DNA of 64,000 nt from Henckelia pumila (taxonomy: Eukaryota; Streptophyta; Magnoliopsida; Lamiales; Gesneriaceae), in NCBI RefSeq assembly GCF_033568475.1, contig NC_133121.1:8308001-8372000 (forward strand), in the 5' to 3' direction. Position 1 is the first letter of the stretch. Each line of letters opens with the position of its first letter. Made by a program: the position numbers and the translations under genes. This document shows positions 1 through 11,370 of this stretch, piece by piece. The notes below the pieces were generated by a model. The model had not been told where the DNA came from. It did not search any database and saw only the letters and a program-made list of their open reading frames with translations.

Positions 1-419
1 ACCTAATTATTAATTAACTTAATACTAAAAAATTGTACATTTTTTAAGGACTTCGTATAGATCCGCCCCTTGCACAACACCTCTAGTGTGGGATCCTCAC
101 AATAAGAGATACATGGATTCCCATTATGTCCTAATCTTAGTTAAATGAAATATTTTCTAAAAAGGAAATAAATTACCGGGCTAGCGATAGCAGACGACCA
201 AAAATGAGTTTAGCTTCGATTTATTGTGCGTGTGTGAGCATGGTCCACGTCTTTGAAAATATACATATGCATGAACTTGATTGTAATTTAATCTCAATTG
301 TCCCCCAATCACTTTTCATTGCCGCAAATGCCACCCATTAGCCCCACACAAGTTGGTTTTTCGCAATTGACACAATAGAATCTGTGAAAATATCTACGAA
401 ATTGTAAATATCATGAGAA

Positions 420-461
<42 letters not shown>

Positions 462-970
462 CATAATTATCTTGATTTATGAGATATTATGTTACGAGGA
501 TACTTATTGGGACTTGGGGTTTTGATAAATATGTTTTTTTTTTATTTTTTTAATATGTTGGGCATGTATTATGTATATATGATAATGAACCTAGCTAGTA
601 ATTAAATATTTTTCTCTATATATGTATCCTATTGTGCATGTGGGAGCCATCTAACAGTCGATAACTCAAATGTTACGCCGGTTGTTGTTGAATTTTTCAG
701 TCATTAGTTTGCAATGAACTGGCTTTATTTTGTCAGTATTTAAAAATATCTCTCAAGACAAGTCACGATATTTTTTTTTTCAACAACGAACGTACGTACA
801 CAATTTATTGAACCACAAAGTGTTCGAACACTTAATTGCACCGCCGGACAAGGGAGTATGTATTAATTGAGAAACGGATGAAACAAGCAATTTAGACGGT
901 GTCCGCCGGTGTTTTTCCCATAAAACAATCGCTATAGGAAAGAATATTATTGTTGTGTGAGTGATGAATA

Positions 971-1035
<65 letters not shown>

Positions 1036-1138
1036 TGTGTACGTGCATGGAGAAGAATGTGTTTTTACAATCGTTGTTGTTAATATTATATATAAGTTAA
1101 ATATACAATAGTACCCCTTCCTCATTGGATTAAGTGGG

Positions 1139-1180
<42 letters not shown>

Positions 1181-2500
1181 TTCACAAGTTTTCTAGCTAG
1201 GGGGGAAAAAGTTGGCTCCAAACCATATGATCAGCTCGTTTGAAGATAGTTAGAATTGGTCTACCATTTCTTAGGAGTCAATTGTTGTCCTTACTAGCAA
1301 GTTCTGGTCGAGTCCACTGTTTTTGTATATTCTTTCCTATTTTAAGTAAGAGTAAATAGCTAAATATAATAGAACTTGGAAAAAGATATATAAGACCCTA
1401 ATGCTCAATTGGAAGGGTTCACAATTGATTCAATAAGCAGTCGACATCCATAAAAATATATGAATCCGACATAACCAAATTAAAATTTGACCATGAATGT
1501 ATATATAATGTGCAACTATGCCAGCATGCCATCAAAATTTGTTTTTCCAACTATCATTTAATAATGTTAGAAAACAACGCTGATATTATTTTTCTCATTA
1601 ATTAAGGAATTAAATTCAGGGCAAATGATTTACACATGAAAAAAATCAAAAATTCGAAAGAAAAAGACAAAAGACAACATCAAGACTTTAGAACATCCTC
1701 CCGCCATATCATTTAATTTGGCCGACTTAAGTAATGTTGGAGATGATTTTTAGAAAACACTTATCAGCTTTTTCTTAAAAAAAATTAAAATTTTATGAAG
1801 AAAAAGCTGAAAAATATTTTTAAAAAGCTCTCTCGAATACTACATTAACTTATCTTGAAATTTGATGTCTGCATAATTATTAATGGCCCTGTACATTGTT
1901 TTTACGAATGCAATCGGGACACACCAGAATGTGCATTTTAGTCACTGAATTTTCGGCTCATAAATTCAGCTCACTTAACCTTCAACTATTTTTTTTCAAA
2001 ATATTATTATTATTATTTTAAAAAAAAGTACTTTATTTGTTTAAAGATCTGAAAAAAATTCCTCCTCAACGATTTGCGTCACATTTAGTCTTACATTAAC
2101 TATTTATTATCACATTTCTAATTCACGTACATATTTAAAAAGCTGACATACACCAATAAAAACTCAGAATGTTCATGTTTTGGTTAGTGAAATTGTTTCT
2201 ATGACTGGTCGGGACTTGGAAGGGATCCCCGTCTCCTACTTTGATTTTCAATGTAATAATGGTGTAATTATAATCGGTGTTAGTTAAAAAAAATTCTATT
2301 AATTGAGCCATCCATCTCTGTAGATTCGAACTTTCGAAAATTGTGACTTCAGGAGGACCTAATATTAATTAGAACTCGGGCTAGGTTTTTCAATAAACAA
2401 AATCTAAATAAATTAAAATATATCCATACAGAACACATCGGTAACTTCAGTTAATTAAAGAATATTATAAATAAAAATAAATTTCATGTGCTACGGTCTC
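1..2500. other. AT-rich intergenic DNA, no gene seen
   Basis: No coding pattern is visible on either strand. The stretch holds three TA-dinucleotide tracts (about 424-459, 979-1032 and 1141-1177). The open frames there simply read through the TA repeats. A short inverted repeat around AAAGCTGA / TCAGCTTTT lies near 1765-1815. Confidence 0.7.
979..1177. repeat. TA microsatellite tracts
   Basis: Two long (TA)n runs (979-1032 and 1141-1177) are separated by about 110 bases. A similar run lies at 424-459, and another at 61816-61885. They are simple-sequence repeats and likely length-variable. Confidence 0.9.
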
Positions 2501-2527
2501 ACGGATCTATATTCACGAGAGTTAAGT

Positions 2528-2656
2528 CGATGACACCCACAGGGTAGTGACGTGGCGGATTTTGATTAGTTAAAATCAGTGGGCCCCACTGATTTTAACT
2601 AATCATGGGGTTACACGTCGCCCGTAGGATAGTACCCTGCGGGCGGCATGAACAAA
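2528..2656. mobile_element. Palindromic MITE, family A, copy 1
   Basis: The core is an almost perfect palindrome, GATTAGTTAAAATCAGTGGG, followed directly by its complement (about 2562-2606). It is flanked by GC-rich arms containing GACGTGGC / ACACGTCGCCC and CTGCGGGCGGCATG. Two further copies lie near 10033 and 25044. No transposase is present, so it is non-autonomous. The target duplication was not resolved. Confidence 0.65.
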
Positions 2657-2871
2657 TCCATCCACGAGACAAGTAGAATTTGTCGCTAAGAAAAATAATA
2701 CATTTAATATAAAAAATAATACTTTTTAATGAGTCGTGTCAGGTTAAAAATTCGTCTCACAAAATTAAATTGCAAGAAGGTTTCATATGAGTTTTTCTCT
2801 ATAAATAAAACACATAATTTAGAAGACCATGAAAAGAGAAGCCCTTTAGGCCCCGCACCCACAAGTCTAGC

Positions 2872-2878
2872 TATAAAT
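2872..2878 (+). promoter_or_regulatory. Probable TATA box of the DVL-like gene
   Basis: TATAAAT lies about 150 bases before the ATG at 3025. A pyrimidine-rich leader containing CTCTCCATTC repeats follows. Position and sequence fit a plant core promoter, but no transcription start can be read from DNA alone. Confidence 0.5.
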
Positions 2879-3024
2879 TAACCTGCATAAAACCAATCCC
2901 TTCAAAAGCTTTACAGTGTAGCACCAATCCCTCTCCATTCTCATCAAAATCCATAGATTTAATTTCCCTCTCCATTCATCGATCTCTATTTCTAAAGAAA
3001 TTTAAAGGGTTAGAACTCGAGAAA

Positions 3025-3165
3025 ATGGAGATGAAATTTACAGCAGAAGGATCAAAGAGAGAAGCCAATTCAAGCACAAAACTGGGAAAGTTCCTGAAAG
3101 AACAAAGAGGGAGGGTTTACATTATGAGGAGATGTGTAGAGATGCTTCTTTGCTGGCGAGACTAG
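3025..3165 (+). CDS. DVL1: DEVIL/ROTUNDIFOLIA-like small polypeptide
   Basis: This is a 46-residue intronless gene, too short for ordinary gene calling. The N-terminus is MEMKF, then a basic Ser-rich stretch, then the family RTFL/DVL domain at residues 20-46: [20 protein letters not shown] followed by MLLCWRD and the stop. The LKEQ-R-Y-I-RRC-MLLC-D pattern is the family signature. Known members are plasma-membrane-associated peptides that restrain polar cell proliferation in lateral organs when overexpressed. The MEMK start resembles Arabidopsis DVL1/RTFL18 (recalled as At5g16023), a neighbour of GEX3 there; GEX3 also lies in this window. A TATA box lies about 150 bases upstream. Family assignment is very secure; the exact orthologue is inferred from memory and context. 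Confidence 0.93.
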   Translation: MEMKFTAEGSKREANSSTKLGKFLKEQRGRVYIMRRCVEMLLCWRD

Positions 3166-4582
3166 GCAAGAATCATCAGGATATATATAACTAATTTATC
3201 TTCAAGGTTTTTTTTTTTTAGCTTTAATTTGTTTATTGTTGTTCCAAATATATTTTAATGAAACATATCATATATTTATCCATATCAACTGAACTATATG
3301 AGATTAAGACATCATTTGAAATGGAAAATATGATCAGTTTTTGGCCCTTCTTGTTTCATTTATACGTAGAATGTGTACTAAGAGCATGTCATATAATAAA
3401 TTAATGATAAGATTAATGTACTTGATGATTGGATTTGTTTTTTTTCCCAATATGTCTGCTGCATTAGCACTATAGTGCTTTGTGGTATATATTAGAAATG
3501 ACAAAGAAATTTAATTATTTATTTAATTAAGAAAAGGGAGATTATTACTTGTCATGTTATTAAATTATCAATGGCGTATTTTACTGATAATTAAGATACT
3601 ATAAATTCAAAATCCATGTCATTTAGTAGAAATAATTGTCTTTATTAAGAAAGTGATCGATGCATGATGTTTGAACCGATGTACAATTTAAAATATCTAA
3701 ATTGCATTTTACCAATAGTTATAACTTTAGCAAGTACTCATGTCATTGAGTTGCAATAATTGTTTCTGTCAAGAGAGTGATCTTATACGATTTAAAATAT
3801 TTAAATTGTATATTTACCAATAGTTATAATTTTTGAAATACAACAAGTGCTAAATCAACTGTGAAACCTTGTCATTTAAGTATTTTATCATGTTATAAAC
3901 ACCTTAATTTCAAATGTTTTCTCAAATTGTAATCTATCTATCCCTATATCAAACACATACTACATATCAACTGACTTAATTACATGTCTAAATAATTGTC
4001 AGGATTGTCTCCTTCCAAAAATATGGAGACAGAATGGGATGAAATTAAAGAATCGTCGCCATTATGCTCCGATCCATTTTCTTCAAAATTCAATTTTCTC
4101 TTCAAATTTTTAATATTATAACTAATGAAGTCACTCTAAATAAATCTTGGGTACTGATTAGTCCAAGCATAATTTAAATCTCAAATTGTGGGCGACGGGA
4201 TTTAATGAAATGTAATTTCAAAGTTTAAATGAGAGCGAAAAATAAAAATAAAATACAGGAAATAATTATTTTTTTTTTTTTTTTTTGCCTTCCTTCTCCT
4301 GAAGATGATGTTTCTATGGTCGAGTTACTTTTCCTGAAACGAAGGTAAAAAATATTTGTGGTGGCATGTGGGATTGTTCCCCATCCCAAGACATTTTATG
4401 TCCTTGTTTGTGTGAAACCTTGTCTTTCGCATGGCTTTTATTAGTAATTTTTTCAGAAAAATAAAAAAAATTATCATCAAATAATAATTATAATATGTTT
4501 TGATGATAAATTAAATATATTTCATTATGATGGGAAATTGAGATATGATCGAGTTTAAAAAAAAAAAAAAATTGTGATATGG
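3166..4582. other. Intergenic, downstream of the DVL-like gene
   Basis: AT-rich DNA with no convincing gene. Its first few hundred bases presumably hold the 3' untranslated region of the DVL-like gene. Poly-T runs and diffuse AT-rich sequence make up the rest. Confidence 0.6.
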
Positions 4583-4590
4583 ATTACAAC

Positions 4591-5039
4591 TAGGAGTCGA
4601 GCCGAGCCGAGGCGAATATCATACTACTCGAGCTCGAGCTCGACTCGTATTTGACTACTCGAACTCGAGCTCGAGCTCGATCGAGTAATTATTTTTGCAC
4701 TCGATCTCGAGCTCGACTATAGTTCGAGTTACTCGAGCTCGAGCTCGAAAAATAAATAAATAAATATATATAAATAAATAATATATGAATAAATAAATAA
4801 ATAAAATATTATATATATATAATATAAATAAATAAATATAATATTATATATATTATATTTATATATTTATATTATATTATATATATATATACATGATATA
4901 TGTGATTGAGTAGCTCGCGAGCTACTCGATCACATGCATTGAAAGCTCGAGCTCGAAGTGTGTTCGAGCTACTCGAGTCAAGTTTTGACCGAGCTACTCG
5001 CGAGTTGCTCATGAGTAGCTCGACTTGTTTGCACCCCTA
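4591..5039. mobile_element. Non-autonomous hAT-type element rich in CTCGAG
   Basis: The left end starts TAGGAGTCGAG. The right end, read in reverse complement, starts TAGGGGTGCAAAC. The 8-base sequence ATTACAAC lies immediately outside both ends (4583-4590 and 5040-5047), the target-duplication length of hAT transposons. The interior has two arms of degenerate GAGCTCGAGCTCGA repeats around an AT core with AAAT units and TA runs. No transposase is present. A more decayed relative lies at 6500-6856. Confidence 0.75.
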
Positions 5040-5047
5040 ATTACAAC

Positions 5048-6499
5048 CATTAGGCCAAACAACTTCTTTCGATGTGGACGCCTACAAAAGAGTGTGTGTG
5101 TGTTTTTTTTTTTTTTTTTTTTTGTGTTTTTTCCCGAATGAGAAGATCCTAATTCCTAATATATAAAAATCTCGGGGATTATAAAATCAAAAAATTTATT
5201 GATTGGGGTTATATACTTATATATAATTCTATAAAAAAAATTAGGTATTTAGTGAAACCATATCATGGATTTAAGTATGTGAGACAGGTCGATCCGATAT
5301 ATTTGTAGTGAAGTGTAATAATTTTGCCATAAAATAATATATTTTTAAAATCTGACTATAGGTCTGTCTCGCAAATTGACCTAAAAGATAGCCTCACAAC
5401 AATTTTTGTGTATACAAAATCTTGTTTCATAGACAATTTTCTTCATCCTATATGCAATGAGTCTATAATGAGACGGTCTCATTGAATTATATTTGTGAGA
5501 TAGATTGAGATCATTTATATTTACAATGAAAAATAATATTTTTGACATAAAAATAATATTTTGTTCATAAGTTGAATTAGGTCAAAAATCTATATCACCA
5601 AATTAATCTACGAAACGATGTGATATTTTTCATATGATCATGGTATCCATGATTACTAAAGATAAGAAGGTGGGAAGGAAAAAAAACTGTTGAATAATGT
5701 TGTGGGCTGAACGAGTAGCGTTGTAGTAATGTTGGGATGGGTAGTTATCCGACACGTGTTAAAAGAGACGTTGATTGGTCAAAATGGCAGCTTTTTACTG
5801 CACACACGTGCACCAGCTGGACAAGATCTACTTGCAATTTCTAGCCCATTTTCAGAATTGTGGGGTCACGCGGCCCAAAAGGCCCACCCCATCTGTTTAC
5901 CCATTATTACCCGCACATGTATGCTCACCATCTCTCGACTATTTCATCAAGAAGAGCTATTCGTTTGCTTTTTAACTTCACTTTTACCAAATGATGATTA
6001 GAAAATCTCATGTCGGGATCTAATTATGATAAATTTCTTCACAAATAAAAAAAATAATAGTTTAATTATTAATAATATATTTGGATTTGACATAAATAAG
6101 ATCGAAATTTAGCGTCATTTTATAATTAATCTAACTACCGGACATAAACTTTGCGTGTAACATAATATATATTTATTTGCACATACTTTGGCTCATGCTT
6201 TGTTTTAAAGTTTCGGTTTAGTTACAATATTCTCAAAAATAAATATGATATGACATTTAGGAAGATGATTTTTTTATGATTATAAAATATGAAATTTATG
6301 CATAATTTACAAAATTGAATATATATTAAAGTAAAATATGTGAAAAGACATTTTGGATTTTGGAAATTAAGGGAAAAAAAAAAAACTTTACCAAAGTTAT
6401 TACCATTCAATTCTATTGCTTCATTAGAGTTGACACGTTTAGTTTCAAAATAACTATCACGTTTTGATGAATGCTAGGCTCTACCCAATGAGATGCACA
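5048..6499. other. Intergenic with decayed MITE copies
   Basis: No gene is supported. Sequences near 5280-5400 and 5465-5640 (ATGAGACGGTCTCATTG, then ACAATGAAAAATAATATTTTTG) look like decayed copies of the GAGACGGTCTCA MITE seen whole at 11229. A less AT-rich patch at 5730-5990 contains two CACGTG-like cores (ACACGTGTT and CACACGTGCACC) but no conserved protein. Confidence 0.5.
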
Positions 6500-6856
6500 C
6501 AAACTCGAGTATCATACTACTTAAATTTGGCTCGTTTTAAATTTTGTAGGCTCGAGCACGATTGAGTATTTAATTTTAAGTTTGAGTTCGACTCGTGAAA
6601 ATATTGAGTTAACCGAGTCCGTGCTCGATAATGTTTATGGCATAATTTTGGGGCTTAAATTTTATGTGTACAAGGACATAAATACTCTTAATTATATATC
6701 CTCTAAAAGAAATTAATATACATTTACTCGAGTAACTCAAACTCGACTCGTTCGAACAGTTCAGCTAATCGAACTCGAATTCATTCAAACAAATCGAGCT
6801 CAAGTCGAGTTTTGACTGAAACGCTTACGAGCTACTTATGAGTACTTTGCATCCCT
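6500..6856. mobile_element. Decayed relative of the CTCGAG hAT-type element
   Basis: It begins with GATGCACACAAACTCGAG and ends GAGTACTTTGCATCCCTA, matching the ends of the 4591-5039 element. It shares the CTCGAG-type arms in mutated form. The flanking 8-mers do not match clearly, so it is an older or rearranged copy. Confidence 0.55.
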
Positions 6857-7155
6857 ACACAGAATACCGGGGCATGGTCATTATCATACCTCTAATTTCT
6901 TACTCCACAAAAATATAAAAGGTTTGAACTTTGAATTGATCGCTTAAGCCATAAAATAAGTTGAATAACTGAAGAAAAACATGAATTAAAATCTAGAGAA
7001 ATTCGGACCACACAATGATGTTTACTCGGTGAAAAAAACTTCTGAAATTTCGGTGCAGACAACAATAGGTTAACTCCATTACCTCTTTTACTCACACAAT
7101 CAAACCGCGGAGGTCCTATTGTCAAAGAGTCAAATATGAACTTTGTGTTATGTGC

Positions 7156-9094
7156 CTATACTTTTAGAACCTCACCTTTTTCAAGGTTTTCTTTTGAAGG
7201 AGAGACAACGGCAAGAATCACCAAACCAGCCAAAACAACTGTCAAGATACCCAAAGAATTAATCAGCAACGCTTCGGTTGAGTAGCGTGATATTATCTTA
7301 TGCATCTGGAGAAATGTTGCCTTCTCAAGAAAACCAGTGGCACATGTAGCCACTGCTAAGGCGTAAATATAAATGCCAAAAAACGCATGCCATGGCAGCA
7401 GACTGGCTCGACTGTTTCTTGAGCCACCTGGATACCAAAACGTCACAAATCCAGCAGCCAACTGGAGAAGAAATTATCAATTCATGTAAGCTGAAGAGTC
7501 GATATTTTCAGAAACGAAAACATATGGAATTGATAGAAATAATTAAGAGTAGGGCATCAATAATCTAAAATTACTACCTGAATTCCGAAGAAGAAAAGGC
7601 AGACTAGGCCAAGCCAAGAGTGGAGACTATAGAAATTGTCAACGCCTTTTTCATTGTGAAACTTCCAAGCAGTCCATACTCCAAATGCACCAATACATAG
7701 AGCCAAGAATTGCAGACAGAGATGAACTAATTTTTTGAAGTCTTTGGTTCCAGAGAGAGCTTTATATGCTATCATGGCTACAGAATCGAAGCAAGGAAAT
7801 TCAAAACCTTATTCTGAGTTTTCCATGTAAAAAAAAAAAAAACTAATTGGCGTGTCTAAACTCTAAAAGCCAGGAAAAAAAATTAGTTATATCCTTACAG
7901 TATGCAACAAGAGGAAACCTATTCATGGCATGTGAAGCATAAAAAATGGGCACAACAAAACAACAGTGGTTGCTTGTATTATCAATTACAAGAAACATAT
8001 AATTGACGCTATTCATTTCTTTTCCACATCGCCTCTTGTATGTATAGTCGCTAGATATAACGGACACTTCAATAAAATTAAAGACAACACCAAATAATTG
8101 AACTAGTTCAGGATGTGTAAATTTATCGAAAGAAACAGAGGTTACGACACTTTAATATCAATAAAACTGAAAGTTGAAGAGTATCGAGAACATAAGTTTC
8201 TCAGACCAAACTGATGATTCCAATGTAGTGAAACTGCTCTAAAATGATACATAATAGGCTAAATGCGAGCGAAATTCCCTACGTTTCACAGAGACAACCA
8301 CATCATTCCTCAGAATGCCTTTTCAACTTCTTAACCATCTAAAGGAACCTCGGCGTTTGTTAAAGATGAGCTATTGGCATTCATAAAAAGAAACTAAACG
8401 GGGATGTTCAAAATTAATCAGCAATCACAAAACTAGTTAATTATTATCTACAAAATAATGGAACCAATTTCTCAGTAGTCCACATGAACATGAAAAAAAT
8501 CAGTCAGTAAGTCGCATACACAAACCAGAGGCCTCGTGTTAGAAGTATTGAATCCAAAACTATCGATGAAGATCAACTTAGTATATTCTATCAGATTGTT
8601 GAGCGACTGATACAGATGAAAAAATATAATCTTGCTGGTTTGGTCAGACAGGGAAATCTGAAGTCATTCTAGTCCATCAAACAGTAACCAATGCTTCGAT
8701 GCGACATCACTGAAATCCGAGCTAAACTGCATTATCCTACACAGTTTTTACCTTCACCATTCAGAAGCAGAAAGCCAATGAGCATTAAAACAGGATGAAC
8801 CTGAAAATCAAACGAGAAAAAACCATCCAATCAATTAAGCATTTCAATTTAGGTTGTAAACAAAACACGAACCACATCCCGAATTCATCCACCAACTGAA
8901 ATCAATAGCAAGAACGAACACAAAAATGAGAGAAAAAGAAAGGGAGTTACGTTGAAAATGAGAGCTTTGTCCTCGGATACGAGAGCCATACCTCCTCTGA
9001 AACGCTGGGTCCATATCAGTGTAAGTACGGCTAATGTAATTCCGATCAACCTCACGAGACGGAAGATCGGGAACCGAACAACCGGCACCGCCAT
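7156..9094 (-). CDS. CYB561B: Cytochrome b561, ascorbate-dependent (tonoplast type)
   Basis: Four exons (9094-8951, 8800-8752, 7777-7578, 7461-7156) join with GT-AG introns into a 232-residue frame. The family moves electrons from cytosolic ascorbate across a membrane, usually the vacuolar one, to monodehydroascorbate or ferric chelates. All four haem-binding histidines fall at the expected places: H50 (VHPVLM), H83 (LVHLCLQ), H117 (SLHSWLG) and H156 (LLPWHAF). About six hydrophobic helices surround them. The segment GFVTFWYPGGSRNSRASLLP and the MAVPV start are much closer to Arabidopsis At5g38630 (ACYB-1/CYB561B) than to At4g25570. The start is the only ATG fitting the first exon. The first long intron (8950-8801) and the second (8751-7778) hold nothing else recognisable. 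Confidence 0.95.
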
Positions 9095-10254
9095 TGGAAG
9101 ATGGGATCAAAGCTTTTCGTGCTCAATTACCCGTAATTTTGTTGTGTAATCAGGTGTTTCAGATCCCTGAAGACTAAGAGAGCTGAAAAGAACACAGTGT
9201 GCCAGCCCTAAGGCTTGGCTTCACAGCATTTGACTTTCTAGGGCCGATGCGCGACCCAGGTTTGTTGTGTTTTGTTTTAATTTTTTTTAAAAGGAAATTT
9301 GGGTGAATTATAAACAATTGCTTAATGTGGTCAACGGATTTTTGTGACATTTGGAGCGGATGAAGAAAATATTGATTGTCGGTATCAAGAGGTTGCACAA
9401 ACAAATAATGATTTCAGATTTTTAAACGAAAACAAGCATGGATCGATCACATGTCGGAATGAAAGATTCTAAGACATTGGATTAAAAGAAATTTGATATC
9501 TAATGCTAATTAAAAAGTTGCATATTTTTCGGGAGCCATATGTCATAATTTTAAAATTTAAAGTTAATAATGATTTATTTGAAACAATTATAACATAAAT
9601 TTTTCTTAATTTCTCAATGTGTGTGTGAGTGAATATAAAAATACACAATGACAGAGTTGATATTTGAGATGAACGCGTGCAATCGTGATTGTGAGTAAAA
9701 AAAAAACCCACAAATTTTTACTCCATATCTTAAGATGCAAGTCAATAAAACATCTCCAAGTTATCCAACTCGTAACACCGTGGAATGACTAATCCAACAA
9801 GTCACTTTACCGAAACACCCTTTGATTTTCCACTTCTTACACTCTGCCCCGCCCACAATGTACTAATGACTTCACGCAATTGGACAAGGGTAATCTCGTC
9901 TCAACAGTCCCATGACCAAATCCACACCACGTGCCACACAAAAAGGCGGCCGGTGAAATACCCAAACTGCCTTGACTCAACGGGCTAGAAATGCTCCCTT
10001 TCCAACGAACGAAAGCGTAATTTTGCTACCCGAAGGACTTTGCTGCAGATGATGTGGTTATTCATGATTGGTTAAAATTAATAAATTTTACGTGGAATCC
10101 ACTAATTTTAACAAAGAGTTTACACGTCACTCCGCAGGATAGTGCATGCGGACGGCATGTACTAATCCAAGATGAACATTAGAACGTGAGAGTGGTGATG
10201 CACACACAACTCTGAAAAAGGCGAGTTGCCGGGCTTCGCACCATTTCATAAACC
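9095..10254. other. Intergenic: cytochrome b561 promoter side, plus a MITE
   Basis: No gene is supported. The left part is the upstream region of the minus-strand cytochrome b561 gene. A G-box-like CACGTG (CCACGTGCCACAC, near 9928) lies in a less AT-rich patch. A MITE occupies about 10033-10165. Confidence 0.55.
10033..10165. mobile_element. Palindromic MITE, family A, copy 2
   Basis: It has CATGATTGGTTAAAATTAAT, an imperfect inverted partner CCACTAATTTTAACAAAG, and the GC-rich tail ACACGTCACTCCGCAGGATA with GGACGGCATG. It is the most diverged of the three family A copies, next to the truncated left edge of the CRWN pseudogene. Confidence 0.6.
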
Positions 10255-11228
10255 GGAATTTGGTAGCCAAGAAAGTCTCGAAACTCGAAAATGAGGTGGG
10301 TTGTTGGTTATCTTATTTGTGTCCCATGACTTGCTTTGGATATGGTTACTATTTTTGTTTTTGTGTGTTTTTTACTGGGATATTTTTTTGTAATGATGAT
10401 GCATTTTCTTTAGTTGGGTATTTATTTTGGGAAATTTATTTAGTTTTTTTCTTATTATGCACAAGTGTAGTTTAACAGAATTCGAAAATTCGCATAAAGT
10501 TCAAATCTTGAGATAATTTTGTATTCGGTAATTTGGATAAAGCAGCGAAATTGATCATCGAAATGTTTGATTGTAAGGTGGATCCACCGCACAAGATTAA
10601 ATTCTTAAAGTATTAGAAGAACCCTTTAATACAAACGTGTCTGATACGAGACACACGCATTTCGTGGAACACAGAATCCAGTTTCTGCTAAGATTTGTAC
10701 TCATGTTTCATTGCCTTTTTTTCCAGCTCTTTGAGTATCAGTACAGTATGGGGCTTCTTTTGATCGAAAAAAAGGAGTGAAATATGAGTATGAGGAACTT
10801 AAACATGCTTTGAAACACTGAAGATAGAACGAGCAACACATTCACTTGCAAGTGCAGAAGTGGAGAAGAGAGAAGAAAATTTAAAGAAGGCATCGGGAAC
10901 AGAAAGACAGTGTGTACTTGATGTAAGACTTGCAGTTTACAAATTTCCTCTTGAATTAGAATTTGAAAAACGATCATGACATACTCGCACACTGTTATTT
11001 TTACTGATTGTAAATCGCCTTACCTACTTACTTTCATTACTTATATTGCATAAAAGATCGTTTGAAATCTGGAATTCAAAATTTTTCATGCTCAAAATAT
11101 TTTCCTAGTAATACTTGCACTTAAATGGACAAGAATATATGCGCCAACACAGAACCGAGCTTAAAATGCATAATTGGAACAGAAAGACTTTTCTACCGAG
11201 TGAGTAATCAATACTAAGACACAAAAAC

Positions 11229-11370
11229 TCTTGTGAAACGGTCTCATGGTCAATTTCGTGAGACATATTTCTTATTTGGGTCACACATAAAAAAATATTA
11301 CTTTTTATTGTAAATACGGATAGAGTTGACTTATCTCATGAATAAAGATCTGTGAGACCGTTTCACAAGA
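11229..11370. mobile_element. GAGACGGTCTCA-type MITE
   Basis: Perfect 18-base terminal inverted repeats, TCTTGTGAAACGGTCTCA, bound a 142-base element with the inner motif ATTACTTTTTATTGTAAATA. It lies in an intron position of the CRWN pseudogene. Decayed relatives are seen near 5465, 34800 and 44390. No coding capacity. Confidence 0.75.

Noticed and set aside
780-1221. Open frames of 66 and 109 codons
   Set aside because: They read through TA microsatellites (YIYIYI runs), so openness is trivial.
4620-4750. CRISPR-like or satellite array of GAGCTCGAGCTC units
   Set aside because: No regular spacers; it is the arm of a hAT-type element with terminal repeats and an 8-base target duplication, in a plant genome.
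5729-6001. 90-codon plus-strand frame in a less AT-rich patch
   Set aside because: No family resemblance and no exon partners; the patch may instead be regulatory or transposon-derived.
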